Part shown: in pieces, positions 55,447 through 63,516 of the stretch
How positions within the stretch are numbered: the first letter of the stretch is position 1
Layout: the number at the start of each line of letters is the position of its first letter
Source of the DNA: Lachnoclostridium sp. UBA7215
GTDB lineage: Bacteria; Bacillota; Clostridia; Lachnospirales; Lachnospiraceae
DNA length: 64,000 nt
NCBI GenBank assembly: GCA_002490465.1
Contig: DKUB01000070.1
Span: 57,115 to 121,114, forward strand
Direction of reading: 5' to 3'
Translations under genes and position numbers: made by a program
Notes under the pieces: model-generated
What the model was told of the DNA's origin: nothing
Database searches by the model: none
Seen by the model: the letters and a program-made list of their open reading frames with translations, nothing else

Positions 55447-56484
55447 ATGAATTTAGAAGAATATAAAGGTGTATATGTCTTTGCTCAGCAGGTAGACGGA
55501 GTTATCGAAAGTATTGCTTTTGAGCTGCTCGGCAAAGCAAAGGATCTTGCGAAAGATCTGGATACAGACGTAACCGCTGTACTTCTTGGTTCCGGAATTA
55601 AAGGACTTGTGGATTCTCTGGCGGAGTATGGCGCAGATAAAGTAATTGTAGTAGATGATAAAGAGCTTGAGGTATACCGGACAGAGCCGTATGCTCATGC
55701 ACTTTCTTCTGTAATCAATGAGTACAAACCGGAGATTATGCTGGTTGGTGCAACGGCAATCGGACGTGACCTTGGTCCCCGCGTATCTGCCAGAGTAGCT
55801 ACCGGTCTTACCGCAGACTGTACGGTACTTGAAATTGGTGATTTTACAGACAGCATGACAAAGGAAGTAATTCCGAAGCAGCTGCTGATGACCCGTCCTG
55901 CCTTTGGCGGAAATACAATTGCAACAATTGCATGTCCGTATAACCGTCCACAGATGGCTACGGTACGTCCTGGTGTTATGCAGAAGATTGACCCGGTTAA
56001 GGGTGCAAAGACAGAGGTAATTGAGTACAATCCAGGCTTTACACCAAACAACAAATACGTTGAAGTTATGGATATTGTAAAAGCAGTTTCTGATGTGGAA
56101 GACATCATGGATGCAAAGATTCTTGTTTCCGGCGGACGTGGTGTCGGCAGCAAAGAAAACTTCAAGCTTTTACAGGATTTGGCAGACGTACTTGGCGGAA
56201 CCGTAAGCTGTTCCCGTGCCGTTGTTGATAACGGCTGGATGCCAAAAGACCTTCAGGTTGGACAGACCGGAAAAACCGTTCGTCCAAACGTATACTTTGC
56301 CATTGGTATTTCCGGTGCCATTCAGCATGTAGCCGGAATGGAGGAGTCAGATATTATTGTTGCCATCAATAAAGATGAAACAGCACCTATTTTCGATGTA
56401 GCAGATTATGGCTGTGTCGGTGATTTGAATAAAATTCTTCCACTGTTGACAGAGAAGCTGAAGAGTGAAATTGCAGCAAAATAA
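55447..56484 (+). CDS. etfA: Electron transfer flavoprotein alpha subunit
   Basis: Partner of EtfB. 345 residues; the C-terminal FAD domain shows SGGRGVGSKENFKLLQDLADVLGG, SRAVVDNGWMPKDLQVGQTGKTV, and GISGAIQHVAGM. AAAGGAGG precedes ATG 55447; an upstream in-frame ATG at 55411 has no site and would add a non-conserved stretch. Last gene of the butyrate operon, followed by a terminator. Confidence 0.96.
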   Translation: MNLEEYKGVYVFAQQVDGVIESIAFELLGKAKDLAKDLDTDVTAVLLGSGIKGLVDSLAEYGADKVIVVDDKELEVYRTEPYAHALSSVINEYKPEIMLVGATAIGRDLGPRVSARVATGLTADCTVLEIGDFTDSMTKEVIPKQLLMTRPAFGGNTIATIACPYNRPQMATVRPGVMQKIDPVKGAKTEVIEYNPGFTPNNKYVEVMDIVKAVSDVEDIMDAKILVSGGRGVGSKENFKLLQDLADVLGGTVSCSRAVVDNGWMPKDLQVGQTGKTVRPNVYFAIGISGAIQHVAGMEESDIIVAINKDETAPIFDVADYGCVGDLNKILPLLTEKLKSEIAAK

Positions 56485-56496
56485 TTTTGTAATGCT

Positions 56497-56543
56497 ATCA
56501 CACGGGTATTCTATGTTTTGATAGGATATCCGTGTGATTTTTC
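56497..56543 (+). terminator. Butyrate operon terminator
   Basis: ATCACACGG (from 56497) pairs with CCGTGTGAT (to 56538), extended by an inner imperfect arm, then five T. Confidence 0.85.
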
Positions 56544-56573
56544 AAGTTAAAACGCTTTGGAACGGAGGTTTGC

Positions 56574-57851
56574 ATGAATCCAATTGGGATTGTAATATGT
56601 AATTATAATAAGCGTGAATTTGTACTGGAATGTATCCGGAGTATATTAGAGAGCCGGGTACAGAATTTTGATATTTATATGGTGGACAACGCTTCTTCGG
56701 ATGGAAGTGCAGAAGCAGTGAAAAAGGAATTTCCTGACCGTGTTACGGTTATAGAAAATAGCGAGAATCTCGGTGGTTCCGGTGGTTTCAATACAGGGCT
56801 GCGTGTAGTGAGGGATAAAGGATACCGCTATTTTATGTGTTTGGATGATGATGCGCAGGTGGATGAAAATGCCATAAATGCGCTTTATGAATATATGGAA
56901 GCAAATCCGGACGTGGGAATGGCTGGCTCCAGGGTGTATCATATGCAGATGCCGGAATATATTCAGCAGTGCGGATTGATGATAGACTTTGACTATTGCA
57001 ATGCAAAAACGCTTTATGCCGACGTTTTAGAGGATGGCACGCTTCCGGATGTTATCGAGTGTGATACGGTGGCGACATGTGCTGTTATGGTGCGCGGGGA
57101 TGTAATCCGTAATACAGATGTCGGTCTGATGCCGGAGGACAATTTTATTTATTGGGATGATATGGAGTGGGGACACCGCATGCACCTGGCCGGATACCGG
57201 ACAGTGACGCTCGGGGCTTCCCGGGCACTGCACCAGATGGGGGCAAATGTGCGCAAACCCAATACTTTTCTGGATTATTATATGTGGCGCAACCGGACGA
57301 ATTTCTTCATGCGTTACACACCGGAAGAGAAGCTGGAGGAAATGAGTGCCCAGGCGCTTTCGGGTATTTTTGATGCGATGTATGAGAGCATGTTCCGGGA
57401 AGAGCACAATGTAATGCAGTCGATTTCTTATGCATATCAGGATGCCTTACAGGGAGTGCGGGGCAAAGCGGCAGAATATAAAATTCTGAAAAATGATGCC
57501 AATGATGATAAACTGACACAATATGTACAGGGTAAAAATACATATTATATCAAAGAAGAGGGGCAGGACGAGGATGTGTATTATCTCAGAAATTTCCTGT
57601 CCAGTGTAAATCCGGGGTTGACAGAGGCGGATTCCCCGGAGGGAGCAGATATTGTTTTTCATATGTGCCCTTATATTTTTCAGGTCAGGGACTTGTCCGG
57701 AAAAGAGATTTATATTGACGGAGAACGCAATTGCATTATTAGTGAGGATGATGCAGAGGCGGTACGCAATTATGAATACAGCAAGCTGCTGTTTTTATAC
57801 ATGAATCAGGGAGTTTTTCTGGCGGCTGCCAGACAGATGAGACAAGAGTAA
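56574..57851 (+). CDS. Family 2 glycosyltransferase (rhamnosyl/galactofuranosyl type)
   Basis: 425 residues. The GT-A core begins GIVICNYNKREFVLECIRSI, with VDNASSDGSAE, NLGGSGGFNTGLR, the DDD metal site in CLDDDAQVDE, and WDDMEWGHRMHLAGYR as the acceptor/base region. The pattern resembles the GlfT2/rhamnosyl group that extends wall or surface polysaccharide. There is no membrane segment. RBS CGGAGG. It heads a three-gene group with a deacetylase and a secreted glycosidase. Confidence 0.88.
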   Translation: MNPIGIVICNYNKREFVLECIRSILESRVQNFDIYMVDNASSDGSAEAVKKEFPDRVTVIENSENLGGSGGFNTGLRVVRDKGYRYFMCLDDDAQVDENAINALYEYMEANPDVGMAGSRVYHMQMPEYIQQCGLMIDFDYCNAKTLYADVLEDGTLPDVIECDTVATCAVMVRGDVIRNTDVGLMPEDNFIYWDDMEWGHRMHLAGYRTVTLGASRALHQMGANVRKPNTFLDYYMWRNRTNFFMRYTPEEKLEEMSAQALSGIFDAMYESMFREEHNVMQSISYAYQDALQGVRGKAAEYKILKNDANDDKLTQYVQGKNTYYIKEEGQDEDVYYLRNFLSSVNPGLTEADSPEGADIVFHMCPYIFQVRDLSGKEIYIDGERNCIISEDDAEAVRNYEYSKLLFLYMNQGVFLAAARQMRQE

Positions 57852-57878
57852 ACTATATTTAACCAACGGAGGTATAAG

Positions 57879-58709
57879 ATGAACAAGCGTATATTACGTT
57901 TCCCGATGGGAAGAAAAAAGGCAGTAACGCTCAGTTATGATGACAATATGGAAGCGGACAGGAAGCTTATCAATCTGATGGAAAAATATCAGATGAAAGG
58001 TACGTTTAATCTTATTCCCGGATGGTTTGCAAAGGAGGGTACGGTATATCCGGAGGAGGAGACATACCGGCTTGTAACAGAGAAAATGGCAGGGGAAATG
58101 TATGACCATCCGCTGGTGGAGGTGGCAAATCATGGAAACCAGCATAAGTTTATGACAACTCTGACTACGGCAGAGATGGCGGATGATATGCTCACCTGCC
58201 GGAAATCACTTGAAAAGTTATTTGGAAAAATGGTTCGTGGTATGGCATATCCTTACGGCTGGCACAGCAAAGAGCTGCAGGACGTCCTCACTATGTGCCA
58301 GGTGGTATATTCCCGCACTGTGGAGAGCACGCATGGCTTTGAGCTTCCCGGCGATTGGCTGTTGTGGAATCCGACGTGCCATCATGATGATGAAAAATTA
58401 ATGGAGCTCGCTGACGAGTTTCTTACTATGGATGTTCCGGATGATCCAAAGCTTTTTTATGTATGGGGACATACCTATGAGTTTGAGAGAAATAACAACT
58501 GGGATATGTTTGAGAGTTTCATGCAGAAAATATCCGGTAAGGAGGATATTTGGTATTCTACAAATATAGAAATATATGACTATGTGAAGGCATATGAGAG
58601 GCTTGAAATTTCTGCTGATGGAACGAGAATTTATAATCCGTCTAAAACACCGGTATGGCTGGAAATTGACGGGGATACGCATAAAATAGAGGAGGAATGG
58701 TCATGTTGA
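57879..58709 (+). CDS. Polysaccharide deacetylase-like protein
   Basis: 276 residues. NodB-type layout: VTLSYDDNMEADRKL (Asp pair), then the metal His pair in VANHGNQHKF (H-x3-H), MAYPYGW, and a late CHHDD segment. The family removes N- or O-acetyl groups from sugars (CE4). No signal peptide is seen, which suggests a cytosolic substrate or a divergent role. It overlaps the next gene by 7 bases. Confidence 0.85.
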   Translation: MNKRILRFPMGRKKAVTLSYDDNMEADRKLINLMEKYQMKGTFNLIPGWFAKEGTVYPEEETYRLVTEKMAGEMYDHPLVEVANHGNQHKFMTTLTTAEMADDMLTCRKSLEKLFGKMVRGMAYPYGWHSKELQDVLTMCQVVYSRTVESTHGFELPGDWLLWNPTCHHDDEKLMELADEFLTMDVPDDPKLFYVWGHTYEFERNNNWDMFESFMQKISGKEDIWYSTNIEIYDYVKAYERLEISADGTRIYNPSKTPVWLEIDGDTHKIEEEWSC

Positions 58710-59686
58710 CTGGAATGAAAAAATATTTTCTTGCACTGGGTTTTTTTGTTCTTGTCTGCTTTGGCATTTTTTCCAGTCAGGAGGCAAAAGCGTCTACACC
58801 TGTAGAAAAGTGGGGGCGCCTCTCGGTCAAAGGAACGAATATTGTCAGTCAGTCTGGCAAAAAAGTGCAGTTGAAGGGAGTCAGTACGCATGGCATTGCG
58901 TGGTTTCCCCAGTACATTAATAAATCCTGTTTTCAGAGTTTCAAAAAAATGGGGGCAAATACCATCCGCTTGGCTCTTTATAGCGACCCAAACGCCGGAT
59001 TTTCCACAAGCCTTTATAGTAAAGTGGAGGAAGGAGTGGATATTGCCACAAAGCTTGGCATGTATGTGATTATTGACTGGCATATACTGAGTGATGGAAA
59101 TCCAAAGACCTATCAGAAAGAGGCGTTAAAATTCTTCACAAAATTTGCGAAAAAATATGCAAAACAAAAGAACGTATTATATGAAATATGCAATGAGCCA
59201 AATGGCGATGTAACATGGGAGCGAGATATCCGTCCCTATGCAAACAAGGTTATTAACCGGATACGGAAATATGATAAGAAGAATATTATTGTAGTGGGAA
59301 CACCAACCTGGTCCCAGGATGTTGATATTGCGGCAGCGAAACCGCTGAAACAGAAAAATATTGTTTACGCCCTGCATTTTTATGCGGCAACTCACACAGA
59401 CGCCATTCGTCAGAAGTTAAAGGCAGCGCATCAGATGGGGCTTCCGGTACTTGTCACGGAGTTTAGTGTCTGTGACGCTTCCGGTAATGGGGCAATTGAT
59501 AAAAAGAGCGGCAGGGCCTGGCAGAAACTATTGAATAAGTATAAAATTGGTTATGTAGCCTGGAATATTTCAAATAAAAATGAGACTTCCGCACTGATTC
59601 GGGCCAATTGTCAGAAAACCGGGGGATTTACAAAGTCAAATCTCTCAAAATCCGGGAAATTTATTGTGAGTTGGTGGGGGAAGTAA
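58703..59686 (+). CDS. Secreted GH5-family endoglucanase-like glycosidase
   Basis: 327 residues. A signal peptide (MKKYFLALGFFVLVCFGIFS, ending near AKA) precedes a single GH5 domain: GVSTHGIAWFP, YVIIDWHI, the acid/base Glu in YEICNEPNG, HFYAATHT, and the nucleophile Glu in VLVTEFSVC, with a late WNISNK. It should cleave beta-glucan or a similar chain; the true substrate may be an own exopolysaccharide, given its coupling to a glycosyltransferase and deacetylase. ATG 58703 is 7 bases after AGGAGG; ATG 58697 is too close. Confidence 0.88.
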   Translation: MLTGMKKYFLALGFFVLVCFGIFSSQEAKASTPVEKWGRLSVKGTNIVSQSGKKVQLKGVSTHGIAWFPQYINKSCFQSFKKMGANTIRLALYSDPNAGFSTSLYSKVEEGVDIATKLGMYVIIDWHILSDGNPKTYQKEALKFFTKFAKKYAKQKNVLYEICNEPNGDVTWERDIRPYANKVINRIRKYDKKNIIVVGTPTWSQDVDIAAAKPLKQKNIVYALHFYAATHTDAIRQKLKAAHQMGLPVLVTEFSVCDASGNGAIDKKSGRAWQKLLNKYKIGYVAWNISNKNETSALIRANCQKTGGFTKSNLSKSGKFIVSWWGK

Positions 59687-59802
59687 TGGGGCATCCGGTT
59701 GCTCATGAAATCAAATATCCCGTGCGCAGTTGCCAAATGCAGGCAGGCTTGCGGTTGGCTCGTTGCGTATGCGAGAATAAATAAACAGGAGGTAAGTTGG
59801 TA

Positions 59803-60426
59803 ATGAGTATTAAAATTCAAAAAGTAACAGATGAGGGTTTTAAAAAGTATGGTCGTGTCCTGACGTCAGACTATGATGTGGCGGAGCTAATCCAGAAAAT
59901 GGGAGAGACGCCATGTCCGGATGATGTAATTTATGTCCCATCGGACGCTGAGCTGGAAAAACTGGCTATTTATAAAGATTTTACAAATAGCCTTTACGGG
60001 GGACTTCCGGTTCAGATTGGTTATTGTAACGGACACAACAATCTCTTGAATGCGGTGGAGTATCACCGCAGTTCGGAAGTGAATGTTGCCTGTACGGATG
60101 TCATTCTGCTGATAGGCATGGAACAGGACATTGAGGATGATTTCACTTACGATACGAGTAAAATTGAGGCATTTCTTCTTCCAGCCGGAACAGTGGCAGA
60201 GGTCTATGCCACAACACTGCATTATGCTCCGTGCGGGGTAGACGGTGCCGGATTCCGCTGTGTCGTTGTGCTGCCGCGTGATACGAACCTTGATCTTGAA
60301 GTACAGCCGGATTCGGCAAAAGAGGACAAGCTTCTTGTGGCCCGCAATAAATGGCTGATTGCTCATCCGGATGCCAAAATTGCAGGTGCATTTAACGGGT
60401 TAAAGGGTGAGAATATTCAGGTGTAA
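59803..60426 (+). CDS. DUF4867 family protein
   Basis: 207 residues. The whole chain fits the DUF4867 family of cupin-like enzymes of unknown activity; VEYHRSSEVNVACTDVIL and FLLPAGTVAEVYATTLHYAPC are the recognisable blocks, and HYAPC may hold metal or substrate. AGGAGG (59787-59792) precedes ATG 59803; the in-frame TTG at 59797 is too close. Its last 24 codons and terminator recur at 62101-62221 beyond an inserted cassette. Confidence 0.82.
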   Translation: MSIKIQKVTDEGFKKYGRVLTSDYDVAELIQKMGETPCPDDVIYVPSDAELEKLAIYKDFTNSLYGGLPVQIGYCNGHNNLLNAVEYHRSSEVNVACTDVILLIGMEQDIEDDFTYDTSKIEAFLLPAGTVAEVYATTLHYAPCGVDGAGFRCVVVLPRDTNLDLEVQPDSAKEDKLLVARNKWLIAHPDAKIAGAFNGLKGENIQV

Positions 60427-60473
60427 AGAGTGATTACTGTTTTTTAAAAGGTGCGCATTGGCGCACCTTTTTT
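60352..60473 (+). repeat. Direct repeat, copy A (3' end of DUF4867 gene plus terminator)
   Basis: 122 bases matching 62101-62221 at about 94% identity. Copy A is joined to the complete gene. The 75 coding bases differ from copy B at 4 sites, all in third codon positions and all silent. Confidence 0.92.
60446..60473 (+). terminator. Terminator of the DUF4867 gene
   Basis: GGTGCGC, loop ATTG, GCGCACC, extended by A4/T6 runs. The same hairpin recurs at 62195-62221. Confidence 0.92.
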
Positions 60474-60522
60474 GTTAGGGGGAGGGGATAAAGAAATAAC
60501 TATGAGAGCAGGGAGAGGGCTG

Positions 60523-60551
60523 TTGTCTTGTAAAATTATAAAGTTTATGAT
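60523..60551 (+). promoter_or_regulatory. Promoter of the second Rpn-type gene
   Basis: TTGTCT (60523-60528), 17 bases, TATGAT (60546-60551). Confidence 0.6.
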
Positions 60552-60584
60552 AATATGGGGATAATATAACAAAGAAGAAAGCGG

Positions 60585-61403
60585 GTGGGAGGATTGACTG
60601 TAACAGAACAGCAACATCAGGAAGATTTACAGCGTCTGCGTGACCTACGACCTATTGATGATGATTTTATGCGCTGTCTTTTCAAAGATAATATTCCACT
60701 GGCTGAATTTGTGTTACGCATTATTATAGATAAGCAAGATTTAGTTATCACCAATTGTGAAACACAAAAGGATATGAAAAGGCTGGCGGGGGCACGCTCG
60801 ATTTGTTTGGACGCATATGGAACAGATTCGGTGGGAAAAAGATACGATTTGGAAATTCAAAGACAGGAAAATGGAGCAGATCCGCACAGGGCAAGATACC
60901 ATTCCAGTGTGATGGATATAGAAAATCTTCATTCAGGGCAGGAATTTAAGGAATTACCAGACACATATACAATCTTCATTCTTGAAAAAGATTTTTATGG
61001 AAAATGTAAAGCGGTTTATCCGATTGAGAGAATCAACCTTGCAACGGGTAAACCTTTTGAAGATGGGGAGCATATTCTTTATGTAAATGGGGAGTATCGT
61101 GGAGAATCCAATATTGGAAAGCTCATGCACGATTTCAACTGTACGAAAGCAGATGACATGAATTTTAAATTGATGGCAGACCGAACACGGTATCTAAAAG
61201 AGAACCCGAAAGGAGTGAATGAGATGTGCCGGATTATGGAAGATATGAGAGATGAATCAATAAAAGAGGGAATACAGGAAGAAAAGAAAATGACGGTACT
61301 TCGGATGTTGGAGGCTGGGAAATATGTACTGGAAGAAATTGCAAATATCTCAGGACTTTCTCTTGAAGAAGTAGAAAAATTGAAATCAGAACAAACTGCC
61401 TAA
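60585..61403 (+). CDS. Rpn-family PD-(D/E)XK nuclease / putative transposase
   Basis: 272 residues. The N-terminus (LRPIDDDFMRCLFKDN) and the PD-(D/E)XK core are clear: LDAYGTDSVGKRYDLEIQRQ, with D in the first part and E-x-Q in the second, then the RARYHSSVMD block. The tail has the ESIKEGIQEEKK repeat and a small winged-helix-like end (EEIANISGLSLEEVEKL). It is of a different subtype from the gene at 3459. The start is GTG 60585 or a nearby TTG; neither has an ideal site. It is part of the cassette between duplicated gene ends. Confidence 0.8.
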   Translation: MGGLTVTEQQHQEDLQRLRDLRPIDDDFMRCLFKDNIPLAEFVLRIIIDKQDLVITNCETQKDMKRLAGARSICLDAYGTDSVGKRYDLEIQRQENGADPHRARYHSSVMDIENLHSGQEFKELPDTYTIFILEKDFYGKCKAVYPIERINLATGKPFEDGEHILYVNGEYRGESNIGKLMHDFNCTKADDMNFKLMADRTRYLKENPKGVNEMCRIMEDMRDESIKEGIQEEKKMTVLRMLEAGKYVLEEIANISGLSLEEVEKLKSEQTA

Positions 61404-61436
61404 AAAGATAAACTGTAAATTTGCGTGCGAATTCAC

Positions 61437-61465
61437 TTGTAAAAACATACTAATTTGTATAAAAT
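61437..61465 (+). promoter_or_regulatory. Toxin-antitoxin promoter
   Basis: TTGTAA (61437-61442), 17 bases, TAAAAT (61460-61465), just upstream of the antitoxin gene. Confidence 0.55.
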
Positions 61466-61495
61466 GAAAAAAAGGTCAGTAAGGGGATGATTGTT

Positions 61496-61756
61496 ATGCC
61501 AAATATAAAACCGATTTCAGATTTGAGAAATTATACAGAAGTATTGAAGCAGGTAGATGTTTCAAATCGTGTGTATCTTACACGCAATGGGCATGGAGAA
61601 TATGGTATTCTTACTATGTCTGAAATAGATGAGCTTGACAGATACCGGGATGCCTATACACTTTTTTCAAAATTGAAGAAGGCGGAGGAACGGGCAGATA
61701 AGGAGGGATGGATTTCAGCCGACGAGTTGGAAGAGGAATTGGGGGTAGCAGATTGA
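61496..61756 (+). CDS. Phd/YefM-type antitoxin
   Basis: 86 residues. IKPISDLRNYTEVLKQVDVSNRVYLTRNGHGEYGILTM is the Phd/YefM DNA-binding fold; the C-terminal acidic helix (KLKKAEERADKEGWISADEL) would bind and neutralise the toxin. AAGGGG precedes two in-frame ATGs (61487 and 61496); the second has the better spacing. It overlaps the toxin start by 3 bases. Autoregulation is typical of such pairs. Confidence 0.88.
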   Translation: MPNIKPISDLRNYTEVLKQVDVSNRVYLTRNGHGEYGILTMSEIDELDRYRDAYTLFSKLKKAEERADKEGWISADELEEELGVAD

Positions 61757-62100
61757 AAAAACTGAAATACTCTCCAGATGCCCGTGAAAAGCTAAAGCAG
61801 ATAAAACAGTATGTGAGGCAGAAGTTTGGAACCGGCACAGCGAATAAGGTTATCAGAGAAATGATGAAGTCAATTCGTGATTTACAGAAATTTGAGAACA
61901 AAGGGGTTTCTGTGGAAAGTATTTTGGGTATTCCCTGTAATTACAGGATGTTATATGTCCAGCATAATTATGTATTTTATCAGGTTGATGCTGATGTTAT
62001 AAAGGTTACGGATATATACAATGAAAAAGAGGACTTTATGTGGAAACTCTTTGGTATTAAAACTACTATGGAAGAAACAGAGAGTTATTGGGAAGAGTAG
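61753..62100 (+). CDS. RelE/ParE-type toxin
   Basis: About 115 residues. KYSPDAREKLKQIKQYVRQKFG begins the RelE/ParE fold; then IPCNYRMLYVQHNYVFYQVD and VIKVTDIYNEKEDFMWKLFG. RelE-like toxins cleave mRNA at the ribosome, ParE-like ones poison gyrase; the sequence does not decide. The likely start is TTG at 61753, overlapping the antitoxin stop (TTGA), with GGGGGT upstream. The open frame extends further upstream within the antitoxin gene. Confidence 0.85.
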   Translation: MKKLKYSPDAREKLKQIKQYVRQKFGTGTANKVIREMMKSIRDLQKFENKGVSVESILGIPCNYRMLYVQHNYVFYQVDADVIKVTDIYNEKEDFMWKLFGIKTTMEETESYWEE

Positions 62101-62175
62101 TGGCTGATTGCCCATCCGGATGCTAAAATTGCAGGTGCGTTTAACGGGTTGAAGGGTGAGAATATTCAGGTGTAA
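62101..62175 (+). pseudogene. Orphan 3' fragment of a DUF4867 gene
   Basis: 24 codons plus stop encode exactly the C-terminus of the DUF4867 protein (WLIAHPDAK...GENIQV). They begin directly after the toxin stop codon without a start. It is too short to function and marks the right boundary of the cassette. Confidence 0.9.
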
Positions 62176-62221
62176 AGAGAGATTACTGTTTTAAAAAAGG
62201 TGCGCATTGGCGCACCTTTTT
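62101..62221 (+). repeat. Direct repeat, copy B (DUF4867 gene end plus terminator)
   Basis: Partner of 60352-60473. It includes the same hairpin (GGTGCGC, ATTG, GCGCACC at 62199-62216) and T-run, which would also terminate toxin transcripts. Confidence 0.92.
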
Positions 62222-62286
62222 GAGTTAAAGGGGTAGGGATGCGTTAATAAATGGTAAAAGGTATCCGAAATAATAAATAAGACGGT

Positions 62287-62329
62287 AAAAGGTCGGGAAA
62301 TGGATTTCAAATTACTTATCAGGGAGGAC
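62287..62329 (+). promoter_or_regulatory. Shared leader element, copy 1
   Basis: 43 bases ending in the ribosome site are nearly identical to 63468-63510 (common core GGTCGGGAAATGGATTTCAA). It lies just upstream of the 355-residue gene. A shared regulatory or translation leader is inferred. Confidence 0.65.
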
Positions 62330-62337
62330 GATATATA

Positions 62338-63405
62338 ATGTCTATTAATATTCATAACAGTTATGAACAGTTTTACAAGGGAACAGGGCCGATAAAAAGT
62401 TACGGTTCCGCTAACGAGGGTAGGAAAGACAAAGTAGTGAAATATGAGTTCAATACTATAGATGAAAAAGGTAACAAAGTAATGGATAAAATGTCCAGAG
62501 AGGAAACCTTGCAGGCAATGAATGACATTTGCTCGCAATATGGTGATGATGTAATTGTGGAGTTTTCCGGGGACGGAATGGCGAAACTTGTTGAGGATGG
62601 AAAGGGCTATTTAGACAGGCCGCTTACGGATGAAGAAGCGGCTGCCAAAGCCGCAAAACAGGCAGAATTTGACAGCGAAGTGGTACAACTGGAAAATACG
62701 CACCGTATCATAATACCCAATAGGCAGACGAATGCCAAACTGTATAATAGCCTTGCCGGAGCAGATGAGGAAGTGGTAAAAGCAGCCAATGGAATTATCA
62801 AGAATTATTTCCTGCCGGCAAAGGTATCGGGTATGTCAGAAGATGAGCGGAAAAGTATGATTGCTTTTGGCATGGAGGAAGCAAAGTATTTAGCTGAAAA
62901 CTTTTTAAAACAGGAACATAGCGGAGAGTTTCTGTCCGCTATGGAAACTATCGCAAAGTACGGTATAAATGGTAGCGTTGCAGAGGATGGCACAGTTACT
63001 TACCATATTGAGAAGGGACTAAATGTTGTCGGACAGATTGATGATATGGATATTTTGAAAGAAAAAGCCCCGGATTTGTATAGGGAAATTAACGAATTAA
63101 ACCAGAGTATCATTAACCATAAGGCTGGCGAAAAGTACGGAGTAAAGTTTTTAGAATTACATAAAAGAGCGGAAAGAGTATTAAATGCAACAAATGAAAA
63201 AGGAGAAACTAACAGTGAAGCCGCAATGAAAGAATACAAGAAATGGGAAGAAGAAGTTGAAGAGACAAAGCTTCCTGATATTTTCAAAGATACAAAATAT
63301 TCAACTATGCAGACATTTTTTGAGAGCCTGCAAAATCAGAGCCAATTATCTAATGATTGGATAAATAACAGTATGGCGCGTTTTATGAAATGGCTGAATA
63401 AATAA
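62338..63405 (+). CDS. Hypothetical protein sharing a leader with the next gene
   Basis: 355 residues, no signal peptide, no membrane segment and no family that I recognise. It is charged and largely helical; residues about 105-125 are Ala/Lys/Glu-rich. The N-terminus (INIHNSYEQFYKGTG) loosely resembles that of the next gene (ITGVSNYNSVYENTYA), so the two may be distant relatives or share an N-terminal targeting signal. GGGAGG precedes ATG 62338. Codon use looks similar to neighbours. Confidence 0.7.
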   Translation: MSINIHNSYEQFYKGTGPIKSYGSANEGRKDKVVKYEFNTIDEKGNKVMDKMSREETLQAMNDICSQYGDDVIVEFSGDGMAKLVEDGKGYLDRPLTDEEAAAKAAKQAEFDSEVVQLENTHRIIIPNRQTNAKLYNSLAGADEEVVKAANGIIKNYFLPAKVSGMSEDERKSMIAFGMEEAKYLAENFLKQEHSGEFLSAMETIAKYGINGSVAEDGTVTYHIEKGLNVVGQIDDMDILKEKAPDLYREINELNQSIINHKAGEKYGVKFLELHKRAERVLNATNEKGETNSEAAMKEYKKWEEEVEETKLPDIFKDTKYSTMQTFFESLQNQSQLSNDWINNSMARFMKWLNK

Positions 63406-63467
63406 TTGATGAGTTAGAAAAACCACTCTTACATTTGCCAAAGTATTTCAATGGAATTGTTGAATTG

Positions 63468-63510
63468 AAAAAGGTCGGGAAATGGATTTCAAATTTATTA
63501 TCAAGGAGGA
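63468..63510 (+). promoter_or_regulatory. Shared leader element, copy 2
   Basis: Second copy of the 43-base leader, ending in AAGGAGG before ATG 63517. Only about four positions differ from copy 1. Confidence 0.65.
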
Positions 63511-63516
63511 CAAATT

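Larger units (their letters stand above)
60474..62100 (+). mobile_element. Candidate integrase-less mini-island (Rpn nuclease + toxin-antitoxin)
   Basis: A 1.6-kb segment lying exactly between two direct copies of the DUF4867 gene end. It carries an Rpn-family nuclease gene and a Phd/RelE-type pair, each with its own promoter. This layout is what results when an element inserts at a gene 3' end and supplies a replacement end. No integrase or IS transposase is present. Inference. Confidence 0.45.

Noticed and set aside
59687..59802. Possible small RNA or gene between the GH5 and DUF4867 genes
   Set aside because: No promoter, terminator or coding signal could be seen in the interval.
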